A program made the translations under genes and the position numbers. From assembly GCA_025617375.2 (NCBI GenBank), contig JAMYGW020000005.1:2170001-2234000 (forward strand): a stretch of DNA of 64,000 nucleotides, written 5' to 3'. The notes beneath the pieces are model-generated. The model saw only the letters and a program-made list of their open reading frames with translations, ran no database searches and was not told where the DNA came from. The DNA is from Acarospora socialis. Taxonomy: Eukaryota > Ascomycota > Lecanoromycetes > Acarosporales > Acarosporaceae. This document shows positions 36,970-48,700 of the stretch, piece after piece (within the stretch, counting starts at the first letter, position 1; each line of letters begins with the position of its first letter).

Positions 36970-39389
36970 ATGTCCTCTATACAGGCTTCCTCTGACCGGA
37001 ACTGGACATCAAATTCCTTATCAGGTCCGAACACGTTTCCGGAGTCGACGGTGTACGGTTGTCGACACGGGAGATTAACTGGATCCTGCTCCACGGAACC
37101 TTCTCGGAACCAAACCCAGTATCGCCTTCCGCATTCCCCACATCAAAACCTTCCATCAAAGCGTCTGAGAAAGATGCCAAAATCCTCCACCCTGTCTGTG
37201 ACATTGTCTCATCCTTTCATGGCGGATGATGGCCCACGCTCGCAAAGAAGCCCAAGACTACCAAATTCCACAAACCGTGAAAGCTTTGTATCAAGGGAGA
37301 CAATGGACCGAACAAATGCCTTTGGGAACAATTTCTCGGCGGCGGGGGTGTCACTTTCAAAGGAGCCGCAAGGCAGTAATGAACTATCAGAATCACCCAC
37401 GTTCAAATCTCGACCTCCCCACCCAACTTCACCCAAATCAGCAACCAACCATATTCACGAGCCTTCACATTCGTTCTTTGCCAATGTTCAGGCTTCAAAG
37501 TCATCAAGCCGAATAGAACCGGCGGACTTAACAATAAGACACGTAACTGAAGAGCTGCCGTCGGCACAAACACACAGTGAGGAGGATAGCATCTATTCTC
37601 TGCGTCCGACCCCTGGGTCAACTCCTGATCTGAACAATTCGAACCTCATCAGCTCAGAAGCAGGTCAGAGCGTTGGTACGTCCTCTATCCTTGCGTGCAA
37701 GGTCAATGTTCACGCTCTCACACGTATTGTTACGTACAGATAGTATACTTCAACCAACCAGCGTTGCACGCCCACCAACCGGGAACTTCGCCTTGTCCGA
37801 CGGCGTGCTACCTCAGCATTCGCTCAACAATATATCGTCGAAGAGAAGTAAGCCCAAATTTCCCCGTTTGTTAACTCGAACACGGTCTATACGTCTTGAC
37901 GACCCAGGACGGCGGCTCAAAACTTCGAATCCCACCAACCTCCGTGAGGGTCAGACCAGCTCGCATGGTGAGGAAGATCTAGCAGATGAACATGGACTCA
38001 GGACAGCACCTCTTCAGCAAGACCGATCCTTCAGAGACTTCATGGGTTCGAACATCCGCAATCGTTCCGCAGATCGTCAAGGTCACGATGCTGGTTATAC
38101 TCCAGTGTTCTCCGCACCGACCGCTCTCAGAGATGGCGCTGGATCCAAACTGTTTGCAAACTTCAAGAGTACTTCTGCGAAGGCTGCCGATGGCATCGGC
38201 AAGGCTGGTAAAGGATTATTTGGCAAGATTACCCGGGGTGGTAATGGCGGCAGCAGCAAAGATGTCGCTGAAGTCGAAAATTACAGATTTTCTGTCATCA
38301 AACTCCCCCTCGTGGAACAGACACGACGTACCAGGATCGCGAAGAGGCTAGAGGACTCTAAAGACAAGACAGAGTTCTGGATGCCTGCTTTACCATGGAG
38401 GTGCATCGAGTGAGTTTATTCCTGTTGGTGCGAGGAGAACCTTGCTCACTTTCTTGTATAGTTACCTAAACTTCAGGGGATGTGAAGAGGAAGGTCTATA
38501 CCGGGTACCTGGTAGTGGGTACAGGATCAAGGAGTGGCAGAGGAGGTTTGACAGAGGTACTCCAAGATCTCCCATACAGTGGACATCTCGGACGCTGACG
38601 TTTGGTTCAGAACTTGACATCAACCTTTTTGACGAACCCGACTTGTATGATATCAACATCATCGGATCGATCTTCAAATCATGGCTTCGAGACTTACCGG
38701 ACGAGATATTCCCTAAGGCGACTCAGGCCCAGATCGCTGCTGAATGTAAGGGCGCTATAACGGCACCTCAGATGCTCAAAGATGAGCTTTCCAAATTACC
38801 ACCTTGGAACTACTACCTCCTTTTCGCCATCACCTGTCATCTCAGTCTTCTTAACTCGTACGTCGACAAGAACAAGATGAACTTTGCGAATCTTTGCATC
38901 TGTTTCCAGCCATGCCTAAAGATGGACCTCTTCGTCTTCCAGTTTCTCGTCTGCGATTGGAGAAATTGTTGGCAAGGGTGTTGGACCGAGAAGCAAGCGC
39001 TTGCAGCGGAGTATGCCATACTTGATGGCTTACCCACCAGCGCTGGTGCGAGCTCCGGCGCATCAGCATACCTGGCAGATGAGAGAATGATATCTTCTTC
39101 CGACAGCAGCAAGCCATCGGTTACGGGCAATATCCCGGAAAGGGATAGAATCCGGCCACCAGCGCTCACCTTGACGAAACCGAGTATTAGCGATTTATCT
39201 TCCCCGCCAGCACAACATAGAAGGATCCCGGACCAGGTGAGACTGGAGCCGTCAACTCCAAGGTCAGCCCGGGCTACTAACGGTGGCGTTCTTCCAACAC
39301 CGCAGGGTAACGAGGCAGATCAATCCGGTAATGCCTCGCGACTGCCTGAGCTGTCGCCTGTCGTGCCACTATCTCCTCTTGGGATTTGA
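36970..39389 (+). CDS. RhoGAP-domain protein
   Basis: Three exons, 36970..37675, 37740..38409 and 38462..39389, encode 767 aa. The N-terminal 330 residues are Ser/Pro-rich. Around residues 360-440 is a basic, Gly/Lys-rich segment (AADGIGKAGKGLFGK) and FWMPALPWRCI. The RhoGAP domain spans about 455-650, with EEEGLYRVPGSG carrying the Arg finger (about residue 473), SWLRDLPDEIFP, and NFANLCICFQPCLKM. RhoGAPs switch Rho/Cdc42/Rac GTPases off, so this opposes the Rho GEF found 20 kb away; a direct partnership is only a guess. The C-terminal tail is Pro/Ser-rich. Introns of 64 and 52 bp keep phase. The start was chosen as the first ATG giving a normal N-terminus; a 5' exon cannot be excluded. Confidence 0.88.
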
Positions 39390-39862
39390 AACAGCTGTTC
39401 TAATCAGAAGTAAGCAAAGGGAGGTTAGCGCACATGTCAAGCTACTGTTTATTCGTTGTTAATGTCTAGAACTCGTGAGGGGATACACGCCTCGAATTGT
39501 CTGTCCCCTTTGACACTCTTCTCGGGTGGCATCAGGTAGTTCTGCTATCGACCGATTGATTCCCTATCTTCTTTGAATACCCCGTCTCATCTTCCTAGCA
39601 CTTGCTATTGCGAGATTGTCTTTTCCGTCGCAAACTCCGAATTGGCGTATGAGCGGATCACTGATCTGGACGTGGTTATGTGTACGATAGAGACGATGAA
39701 CCATGCTACAGCGATTGAGAGATTGAAACACGCATATGAGCACGAAAGTTTAAGACGAAAAGCCATATCTATTGTGATAGGTGAACGTAAGCAAGCAAGT
39801 CCGGCCATAACTCCACCAAATGCAACCCTAGCCACCCAACGTAGACCAGACCAAAACACCCA
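39390..39862. other. Convergent gap between RhoGAP and RRS1
   Basis: Two 3' ends meet here. No other feature is supported; the plus ORF through this stretch is the opposite strand of RRS1. Confidence 0.5.
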
Positions 39863-40557
39863 TCATCCAACCTTCCTCCCCATCCGATCATTCGCCCTCT
39901 GCTTCCTCTCATTCCTCCTCACCGACTCCTTCCTCTCCCTCCTCCCAGCACTCCTCACATCCCCGCCACCCTCCCTCTCCCTCTTCTCATCCACCTCCGC
40001 AATCCACTCCCCCTCCCCCTCCTTATTCACCCCCTTATACCCCCACTTCGGCACCCACTCGCCCTTCCCCTCATCAAACACCATCTTCCCCTCCCCGCTC
40101 TTCCGGTCCTTGATCCCCTTCTTCGCCGCAAACTTCTCCCACTTCGTCGCCTGCTTCTCTGCCGGCAGCGGCTTTTCCCGCGGTAGGGATGTCGTCGTGG
40201 GCGGGAGCGTTAGGAGCACGCCGGAGGATGTGGAGCTGATGGCGCAGGTGGTGAGCAGTTGGTTGATGAGGGCTTGGGCGCCGTCGCGCGCGGTGGAGGC
40301 CAGGTCGGCTTCGGTGGGGTGGGGGGGGAGAGGGTTCGGGTCGAGGCAGAGGAGGTTGCCGAGGTCGAAGGTGTAGGGAGTTGGTTTGGTGACTGTTACG
40401 GGTCTGTTGGAGGGGGAGCTTGTTAGTCTTGAGACGATGTGAGCGGTGGTGATCGTGGTACGTACAGTCGTTGCGGTTTTGAGGTTGTGCCTGCGCTGTC
40501 TTTCGAGGAGGTCGTTTTGGTTGTTGTTACCGTTTCAGTCATTGTCTGAGTTGCCAT
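39863..40557 (-). CDS. RRS1: Ribosome biogenesis regulator Rrs1
   Basis: Two exons, complement(39863..40403, 40466..40557), encode 210 aa, close to the yeast protein's 203. Rrs1 works with Rpf2 to load the 5S RNP (5S rRNA, uL18, uL5) onto the pre-60S ribosome in the nucleolus. The family signature is clear: YTFDLGNLLCLDPNPL, LPREKPLP, TKWEKFAAKKGI, GEWVPKWGYKG, then a basic tail. The 62-bp intron, with CTAAC branch and CAACAG acceptor, joins QRL to PVTVTKP in phase. It shares a 225-bp promoter with the mS29 gene on the plus strand. Confidence 0.95.
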
Positions 40558-40782
40558 TGCTTCGGCCGTGTAGTCAAAGGTGTAGCTTGATAGTGGCTAA
40601 TCGAAATGCGGCAGCTTGTGTTTTGGTAAAGCATGCACAAAATGTTTCTGATAACTTTCGGTTCCTAGAACTGGCCGGCACGCCGCCCTATCGGGAGCTA
40701 GCAGAGTCTAAAGCAGCGCAAGCGACTCTCAACTACGATCTTCCTCAATCCTTACTGCGACATCGAATTGGTCCTCCAACGC
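40558..40782. promoter_or_regulatory. Divergent promoter RRS1 / mS29
   Basis: Only 225 bp separate the two ATGs, so both genes, each for ribosome production (cytosolic and mitochondrial), are read from one short shared region. No specific factor site was identified. Confidence 0.6.
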
Positions 40783-42296
40783 ATGGCTTCAACCAAGTGC
40801 TGGCGGTGTCTTTCACAGACACCGTCACTGTCTTCAATTCCTCGTTCTCTCATCAGGACTCCACCGTTGCCGTTAATTTACAGCAGCCTGGGCAGCGCAT
40901 CCTTCTCCACCACGGCAGGTCTTTTTGCCCAACCGCCGAGGAAGAACACAGGAAGGCAGCCAACTGGACCTCCAAAACGAGGTCAGAAAACAGGCGTTCA
41001 TATCAAAAAGAAAGCACCCGTCGCCAAGGGTCGCCCACCGGCGGTCGGCGAGCGAAAAGCCATACGCAAGCGGATCGTGCTCAGCAACACCAATGCCTTG
41101 GAAGTGCCGGACATGCAGGAGCTCAGTGGGGAGACGATGCTTGATATGCGTTTGCGGGGTCAGGTCGTTGGCATACCGGGTGCTGTGGTGGATCAATTGA
41201 GAGCCGTGGAGGCTTTCAAGGTCACGCAGGGTTGGAGCATGTTCAGAAGGCCCGGCGTGCTGATGAGGAGGGAGAGTGTGGAGATGGGGAAATTGGTTGA
41301 GAGATTGAGTTCTGAGGATCTGGGGTCGACTGAACGCAGAGTTTTGACTGGGGAGAGGGGGAATGGGAAGAGCATGTTGCTGCTCCAAGCTATGGCCATG
41401 GCTTTTGTCAAAGGGTGGATTGTCATTAGTATACCAGAAGGTCCGATTCTCCAACAATCCATTCTGTGGCGATGGACGACAGCTGACAGTATCTCATCAT
41501 AGCCCAAGAACTCACAATTGGCCATACCGAATACGCTCCGCTCCCCAACATCAGGCCGGTCCAATACGTTCAGAAAACATACATGGCCAACCTCCTATCG
41601 CAAATCGCCAGAGCAAATGCTTCTGTCCTATCCAGTCTTCAGCTTTCTCAAAAGCACACCCTACCCATCCCGCTACAGTCCAATATCTCACTCGACCGCC
41701 TTGCCGACCTGGGAGCCAGGGACCCAGACATTGCATGGCCAATCTTCCAAGCTCTATGGACGGAACTCACTACCTCATCCACTGAAACCGCCAAGCGGCC
41801 TCCAATTCTACTCGCTCTCGACGGACTAGGCCACGTAATGACAACCACCAAATACCGGGATCCCGACTTCAACCCCATCCATGCGCACGATTTAGCCATC
41901 GTACGGCACTTCATAGACCATCTCTCCGGCGCCAGAAGCCTACCCAACGGAGGCATGGTCATCGCCGCGGCATCACAGTCCAACAATCCCGGCATCCCCT
42001 CCCTCGCTCTCGCACTCAGCCAGATGGAAGCACGTGCTTCCGGCAACAGTGAGGTCCCGCAACAGCAGCCGTTCCAGTCCTATGACGAGAGAGTCTTCAA
42101 GAGTTTGGAAGGAGTCACGGCACAGAAGTTGCGCGGTTTGACGAAGGACGAAGCGCATGGATTGATGGACTACTACGCTAAGAGTGGCATCTTGAGGCAG
42201 ACGGTCACTGAGGCGCTGGTTACAGAGAAGTGGACGCTTTCGGGTGGGGGTGTTGTGGGGGAGTTGGAGAGGGCGGCGGTGAAGATGAGGAGTTGA
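40783..42296 (+). CDS. RSM23: Mitochondrial small-subunit ribosomal protein mS29 (DAP3/Rsm23)
   Basis: Two exons, 40783..41440 and 41503..42296, encode 483 aa. mS29 is the GTP-binding protein of the mitoribosomal small subunit. The N-terminus is Arg/Ser-rich and lacks acids for about 60 residues, typical of a mitochondrial targeting peptide. The P-loop is TGERGNGKS near residue 190, followed by a helix that contacts nucleotide. The second exon supplies the rest of the ATPase-like fold, with PPILLALDGLGHVM as the Walker B-like strand, and KLRGLTKDEAHGLMDYY near the end. The 62-bp intron has donor GTCCGA and a GCTGAC branch site, and joins in phase. The ATG at 40783 is the first ATG of the frame. 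Confidence 0.93.
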
Positions 42297-42582
42297 GGTT
42301 TGTAAGGATAGGAGAAGGCATATTACATTGTATATGGCTTGTAGAATTGGCTTGGCTACCATTACCTATCCCTGCATATTCACCAACTCTCGTGTTACTG
42401 CCCTTGTGCATAGAGCTGTCTCCTTGAGTTGACGTGTCTGGTGCCTGGGGTCATGATTGAGCATCATTTTAGGATGCTTGCTAATTCTCATAACCTCATT
42501 GAGTCCTCCGTGAAAGCAGACTAGACCGATGACGCCCCGTTACCACTAATGCAGAGTACAACCAGAGCGTTGAAGCAACCAT

Positions 42583-45321
42583 CTAGAAAAGACCGTCCTC
42601 ATCCTCCATATCGACATCACCATCCCCGGACTCGATGAAGACCAACCGCGTGCCTTCTGCTGCCGTTTGCCAGACCTGCCATCACATTAGCCATCGCACT
42701 GGGAAAGAGAGCCCACCACACCAGCGCAGAACGTACATCAAGCAAGGAATACTCATCAATCGCCTGACTCAACTGATCCTCCGTAAACCCCTTCGCCAAC
42801 ACCCTCTCCCTCACCCTCTTCAAGCTCAACTCCCCCCGACTCCCATCCCCCACCGCCGCCGCCCCACTATCCTTCATCGCCCTCACCAGATTATAAATCT
42901 TACTGCTAGCGCTCTGATCGCCCGCCGCACGCGACTCATTATACAAACTCGCCTTACTGACCTCAATGAGCCTAAGCGCCTCGTCCACATCGTCCGAGAC
43001 CACTTCGGCCGCGAACCGCAGCCTCGCCAGCGCCTGCGACAGCCGCAACACACCCAGCAGCGTGCGCGGCGACGTGTGCGTGAACTGCTTCTTGCCGCCC
43101 TCGTCACGCTTCTGCGCCTGCCGCATCCGCACGTACGCGCCGACCATGTAGTCCGAGACGGCCTTGGGCACGGTGGGACGCCAGGAGCGTGCCTGCGCGA
43201 TGTACTGGCGGACCTCGTGCGGGGCGAAGACGACGCTCTCGGCGCCGTCGGCGCCGCCGCCGTTGGTGTCCGGGTGCTTGTTGTGCATGTGGACGTAGGT
43301 GACGTGGCGGGCGAGGTCCTCGTCCGCGTCGCGCGACGGCTGGTCCAGCATCAGGAAGAGCACGTCGAAGCGCGAGAGCAGCGCCGCCGGCAGGTTGATG
43401 TTCTCGACGGGCGAGATGCGCGGGTTGTACCGGCCGTACAGCGGGTTGGCGGCGGCGAGGATGGAGGTGCGCGCGTTCAGCGACGTGCTGATGCCCGCTT
43501 TGGAGATGGAGATGGTTTGCTGCTCCATGACTTCGTGGATCGCCGTCCGGTCGCCGTCGTCCATCTTGTCAAACTCGTCGATGCAGCAGATCCCGTTGTC
43601 CGCGAGGACCAGGGCGCCGCCTTCGAGCACCATTTCGTCCGTCACCGGGTCGCGCATCACCGCGGCGGTCAGACCGACGCCGCTGCTGCCGCGTCCCGTG
43701 GTGTACACGCCGCGTGGGGCGACTTTCGCGATGTATTTGAGGAGTTGGGATTTGGCGACTCCGGGATCGCCCATCAGGCAGATGTTGATGTCGCCGCGGA
43801 TCCGCATGCCGTCGCCCATTTCTTTCGTCACGCCACCAATTAGTAGAAGAAGGAGGGCTTTCTTGACGTCGAGATGGCCGTAGATTTCGGGGGCAATCGA
43901 TCGGGATAGATACTCGTACATGTGGCCGGAATCTTTGTATTGCTCTATCCGTCGTAGGGTCCGGGCGTCCACAGTGAGATCTTCGTAAGCTTTCTTGTGT
44001 TGATTGACGTACTGCGCTTCGAGATAGGTGTCTGTAAGCAGGCCAGCTCGAATAGCTTTGAAGCCGGTGTATGGTGTTGGCAGGAAGATACCGGCAACAT
44101 CGACGACGTCTCCAGGGTTGATCTGACGTGTCAAGGTTCCGTGACAGTGGATTGTCAGCGACCGTGGTATGTGCCCTACCGGTACTTGATCCGCCATCTC
44201 CTGGATCTTAACCTCCTGGAACGGCAGGAACTTGGACGCTCGAGTGGACAGAAATAATTGTCCCTTGGAATTGTTGATTCTGCATTCGTCGGACGGGCAC
44301 TCGACCATCGGAGTGAACTGCTTCGTGGTGACAGGTTGGAAAATCTCGCACCCGCATCGATCGCACGTGTAGGCGTTAACCTGGACTGCGGGCTTTACGT
44401 CTGATACTCGTGTCGTGATGCCTCGGACTGTGATGAGGTGACCCAGATGCTCTCCGCGGACATTGCGAACGGCCAGAGCCTTCTGGTCTCGCTCGCTACT
44501 CGAACCTGATGGCGTCAATGGCTTGAAGTTAAGAGTGTATCTTCGAGTGAGCTCTGCAGGAAAGATGGAAGAAGGAAGGGATGTGTCGAGGTCGTTTTCT
44601 GCTGCCATGGTCATTGTCTCATTCCGCCTTTCGCGCTGGGACATGATGATATCCAGGACGTCATCTTTGAAACTTCATCCATAGTGTTAGTGCTCGTCAC
44701 GGCCTAGAGCTGAGATCTAGCACTCACGAGACCTCTCTCGTCTCTTTCGGCATGACCTTATCGACTGCTTGAGAAAGAATATCAATGTAATGCTTAGCAT
44801 TTTTCTCGATGCTTTCCACAAGTCGTAGGTCTATGTCGTCTCCGAGAGTCTTCTCATACTATGTGGAAACGAACGTTAGCAACCCCTAGAATCGCGCCGA
44901 CATATCATAACGCGTCTATATACTGCGGGCGCTAGGACATACTATATCCAGATCATCCAGCTCGATCGTGATCTCCGATGTATACCGATCTGCGACGTCC
45001 TGTAGTATGGCCATATACTTCTTCTTCGGATCCTGCCTCATATCTCCCTTTCCCGTCGGCCGTCGAGTACTGCCGTTTGCCACATCGTCCATGAAATCGT
45101 ACTCATCACTGAGGTTATCCTCGTCAATATTCAGGTCTTCTAGCGCCCTCGTCGCGGACGATTCTGTTGCTGATGAGGATGACTTGAAGTTTTGAAGAAA
45201 GTCCTCGAAGGCTTCTGAAGTCGAATGTTAGCAAGGCAGTGGTGGACGGTGAGTATTCTGCCGCACCCTGTTGCGCCTCATAGTTTAGGTATACCGGCGC
45301 TTTGTAGGTAAGGAGAGCCAT
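42583..45321 (-). CDS. MCM7: MCM7, replicative helicase subunit
   Basis: Five exons, complement(42583..42675, 42737..44672, 44728..44858, 44943..45214, 45267..45321), encode 828 aa. Mcm7 is part of the MCM2-7 helicase that is loaded at origins and unwinds DNA in S phase. Present are the zinc finger (CDRCGC near residue 256, then CPSDEC), Walker [10 protein letters not shown] near 455, Walker [10 protein letters not shown] near 517, and the Arg finger SRFDVLF. The winged-helix tail ends with an acidic run. Introns (61, 55, 84 and 52 bp) all keep phase: the first joins NYEAQQ to AFEDFLQNF (the junction codon reads GAA, Glu) and the last joins YSLLD to [11 protein letters not shown]. It diverges from PEX1 across a promoter holding an MCB box. 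Confidence 0.97.
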
Positions 45322-45792
45322 TGTGCGAGTCGCTTCACATCGATTGCTATAATTCGTGATTCAATAAGAGCTGAAAGGCTTGTGCAAGATGATGCTATCA
45401 ATCAGATCTCTCGGGTTCATGAGAAGTGGGCATTCGGTCGGTTGATGGATCTTGGTAAGGGCGATGAAAGAAAATTACACGGGTTGACGCGCCGGAACGC
45501 GTTCTAATTGAGCCCAATCGGGGATAGCGTTTCAGCAGTAGGTCCGTGGATTCGACCTCGGCACATGCGATTCGAAAGCTTTGGGTGCTCGAAGTTGGCG
45601 CTTTGCGGACATTCGTCCTTGGATTATGTCTTCTTGCTTAATGGCTGTACAAATTTCGGTTTCCGATAGGCAAGGTCTAACGATCAGTTTTACCATTCAG
45701 ACGCATCCTACGTGTCGAGATACCTGAAGCCAGGACTACAACTCAGGAAAGCTGCCGAGGCCATCTCTATCTTCCTGTAAAGGGTTTCTACG
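45322..45792. promoter_or_regulatory. Divergent promoter MCM7 / PEX1
   Basis: This 471-bp region separates the two ATGs. It holds GACGCG at 45486-45491 and a perfect ACGCGT at 45497-45502. Nothing coding is present. Confidence 0.6.
45497..45502. promoter_or_regulatory. MCB-type box upstream of MCM7
   Basis: ACGCGT, the MBF recognition word in yeasts, lies 176 bp before the MCM7 ATG, with a GACGCG half-copy a few bases away. Cell-cycle control of MCM genes by MBF/E2F-like factors is well known in other fungi. Use here is inferred. Confidence 0.5.
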
Positions 45793-48700
45793 ATGCCCGC
45801 TACAGCTAGACAGTCACCGGCATCAGCAGAGATAGCCCTTGTTCAGCTCAAGAATTGTCTAATCAACCTACCGTCCTCCTTAGTTGCGGTTCTTGTCAAT
45901 GCGAACACCCCAGCTCAGAACGTCATCGTTGAGATTCAGTACCGGCAACCTTCCTCTACATCACGTGCTAAGGATGGCGGCAACAGTGCAAGCCAGCAGA
46001 GACCCTTATACGTAGGATGGACGGGTATGCCCAGCAAGCGCAAGCTTGCACCAATCGTTGGTCGGGAAGGCATCAGTGGCAGCAGGGGCAACACGGCTGG
46101 AAGAGAACAGGAAGTCGCAGTGGTAGAGATTGATGCAACATTCGGGCGAATGATTGGTTTAGCGGAGTCTCAGAAAGTTGGACTGCTGCTCCATGTTGAT
46201 CCGCCGTTGGCACATACCGTCAATATCGAGCCATTGACGCCGGCTGATTGGGAGATTATCGAGCTTCACGCTACCTTTCTAGAACTCAACCTTCTGGCAC
46301 AGATTCGAGCTCTACCAAACCCGTCTTTCTCTGCATCTTCGGCGGTTCAATCTCAGCATGCCCATCCTCTCACGCTACATCTTTCACCAACCTCTACCGC
46401 AAACATCATTGTGACATCGCTTGCTCCTAGTCCACCTTCATCATCTCCTTTCGCAAAGATTGCTCCGGACGCCGAAGTCATTGTTGCACCTAAGACCCGC
46501 CCAAGGTCATCACGTAACAATCCTGAGAACCGAAGCATTACAAGTACAAGCCGCAAGAGCGCTGGTGGAAGAAGTGCCGCGAGCACGGTCCGGCACAGAA
46601 GCTACAAGGATGAGGTTACGGCAAGAGAAGCAATGTTTTTTCGGGGGATTGATAGAGCAATTGGTGGAGAATGGTTCGATGATGAAGACGAAAGCATGAA
46701 GAACGAACGCTTAAAGATCTGGATCGATAGAGATCAACTCGCTTCGAAAAACTTGAGAGGCACGGAGTTCGTCACTGTATCAATAGTCAAACCTGCTGGA
46801 CTGGAGGCGCCCGTGGACCCTCAGCAGAGACAACAGCAGAAAGAGCAAGAAGCTGGAGAAGCAGGGAAGCCGGCAACTAAAGTTGTGGCACGAGTAGTGG
46901 CTTGGGACGATGGTCCAGATAGCTATCACGTCGCACTGTCTTCGGTATTGTCTGCTGCGTTGGGCTCCGAAGGTCTCAGTGGTGGAATTGTTCGTGTTGA
47001 AGCTGCGCAGCCTCAGTTACCGAAAAATGCGATCAAATCCATCAAGGTCTTTCCGTTCGCTTCGAGTACTTCGCGGCAGGGTGATGGATTGAAGTTCGGA
47101 GGGCAGTCTAAAGCAGATAGAGACGAGGCTGCAGACCAGATAAGAAAACTATATAGCAGTCTAGGTGACGGTAGGGAAGGATTACTCGACGGACCACTTA
47201 CCGATGGGCTTATCTTGCCTGGGCCTGATGGTGTAGGTTCAAGCGCTGTCTGGGAAGGTGGACTTGTCCGCTTCGAGCCTCCACCGGCTCCGCAAGCCGA
47301 GTTGCAGAAGAGCCCATTGAGATGGCTCATAGGACCAGAGACAAATTTACAGTTAGCCGTTCAGCCAGATGTACCACGGCCCTTGAGCTTGTCCAAATCT
47401 TCACAATCTGGGCAAGCTGTTCCTTCTCAGATTCCAGCCCTGGTCGGTATTGATCAACTGATCACACGTTTGATGTCGCATTTGTGCCACTCATCATCCG
47501 TACTTTTGACAGGTGGTCTTGGGTCTGGCAAAACTCAGTTGACCCATCTCATCACAAATCGCTTGCGCAAAGAGCATCTTTACCACGTGACTTACTTTCC
47601 ATGTGCTAAGCTCCTCACAGACGAAACAAGAGTGTCTACTATCAAAGATACTCTAAACAGGATCTTCATGGCTGCGACCTGGGGTGCTCGTTTGGGAGGC
47701 CGCTCGGTCGTTGTCCTGGATGACCTGGACAAGCTGTGCCCTGTTGAGACAGAGCTTCAGGTCGGTGGGGAGAATGGACGCAGCAGGCAGATAAGTGAAG
47801 GAGTTTGCTCGATCGTGCGACAGTACTGCGGTATGGATTCTGGCGTTGTTCTACTGGCTACGGCGCAGGCTAAAGAGTCGCTGAACAATATCATTGTCGG
47901 AGGTCACGTCGTCAGGGAGATCATCGGTCTGAAGGCCCCGGACAAAGAGGGCAGAAGGAAGGTCCTGGAAATGCTTGCTTGTTCCAGCACTAATTTGAAA
48001 ATCCCGAGCAAACCAATCAATGGTCATCATGGTGGACTTGATGCAGAAGATGAAGCATCTTGGATGGATGGTCTCGCCAGCAACCATGACCATGGTCCTG
48101 CCGGCACAGCAGATGGTTTTGTTATTGATCGAGACTTGGACTTCCTTGACTTGGCTGGGCAGACTGATGGCTACATGCCCGGCGATCTTGTTCTCCTTGT
48201 CTCACGTGCTCGTGGTGAGGCCCTCATTCGGTCTGTGCAAAAAAGGCCAGACATTAAAGAGTGCACCACAATCCGTCTGGGCAAGGAAGACTTTGCTGCT
48301 GCCCTGAAAGGCTTCACCCCAGCTTCGCTTAGGAATGTCACCCTCCAATCCTCCACGACTAAGTTCAGTTCTATTGGGGGCCTCAATGACACTCGAAAGA
48401 CACTACTCGAAACACTCCAGTACCCAACAAAATACGCTCCTATATTCGCTCAATGCCCACTCCGCTTAAGATCAGGCCTGTTGCTTTACGGTTATCCGGG
48501 CTGTGGCAAGACTCTATTAGCAAGTGCTGTCGCTGGCGAGTGCGGTCTCAACTTTATAAGTGTGAAGGGCCCCGAGATACTCAACAAGTATATCGGCGCA
48601 AGCGAGAAGAGTGTGCGAGACTTGTTCGAACGTGCTGAAGCTGCCAGGCCGTGTGTCCTGTTCTTCGACGAGTTCGACAGTATTGCTCCAAAACGCGGCC

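Noticed and set aside
39573-40376. 267-codon plus ORF
   Set aside because: It is the opposite strand of RRS1, whose family motifs are clear.
42635-43843. 402-codon plus ORF rich in Arg and Val
   Set aside because: It is the opposite strand of MCM7, produced by high GC at third codon positions.
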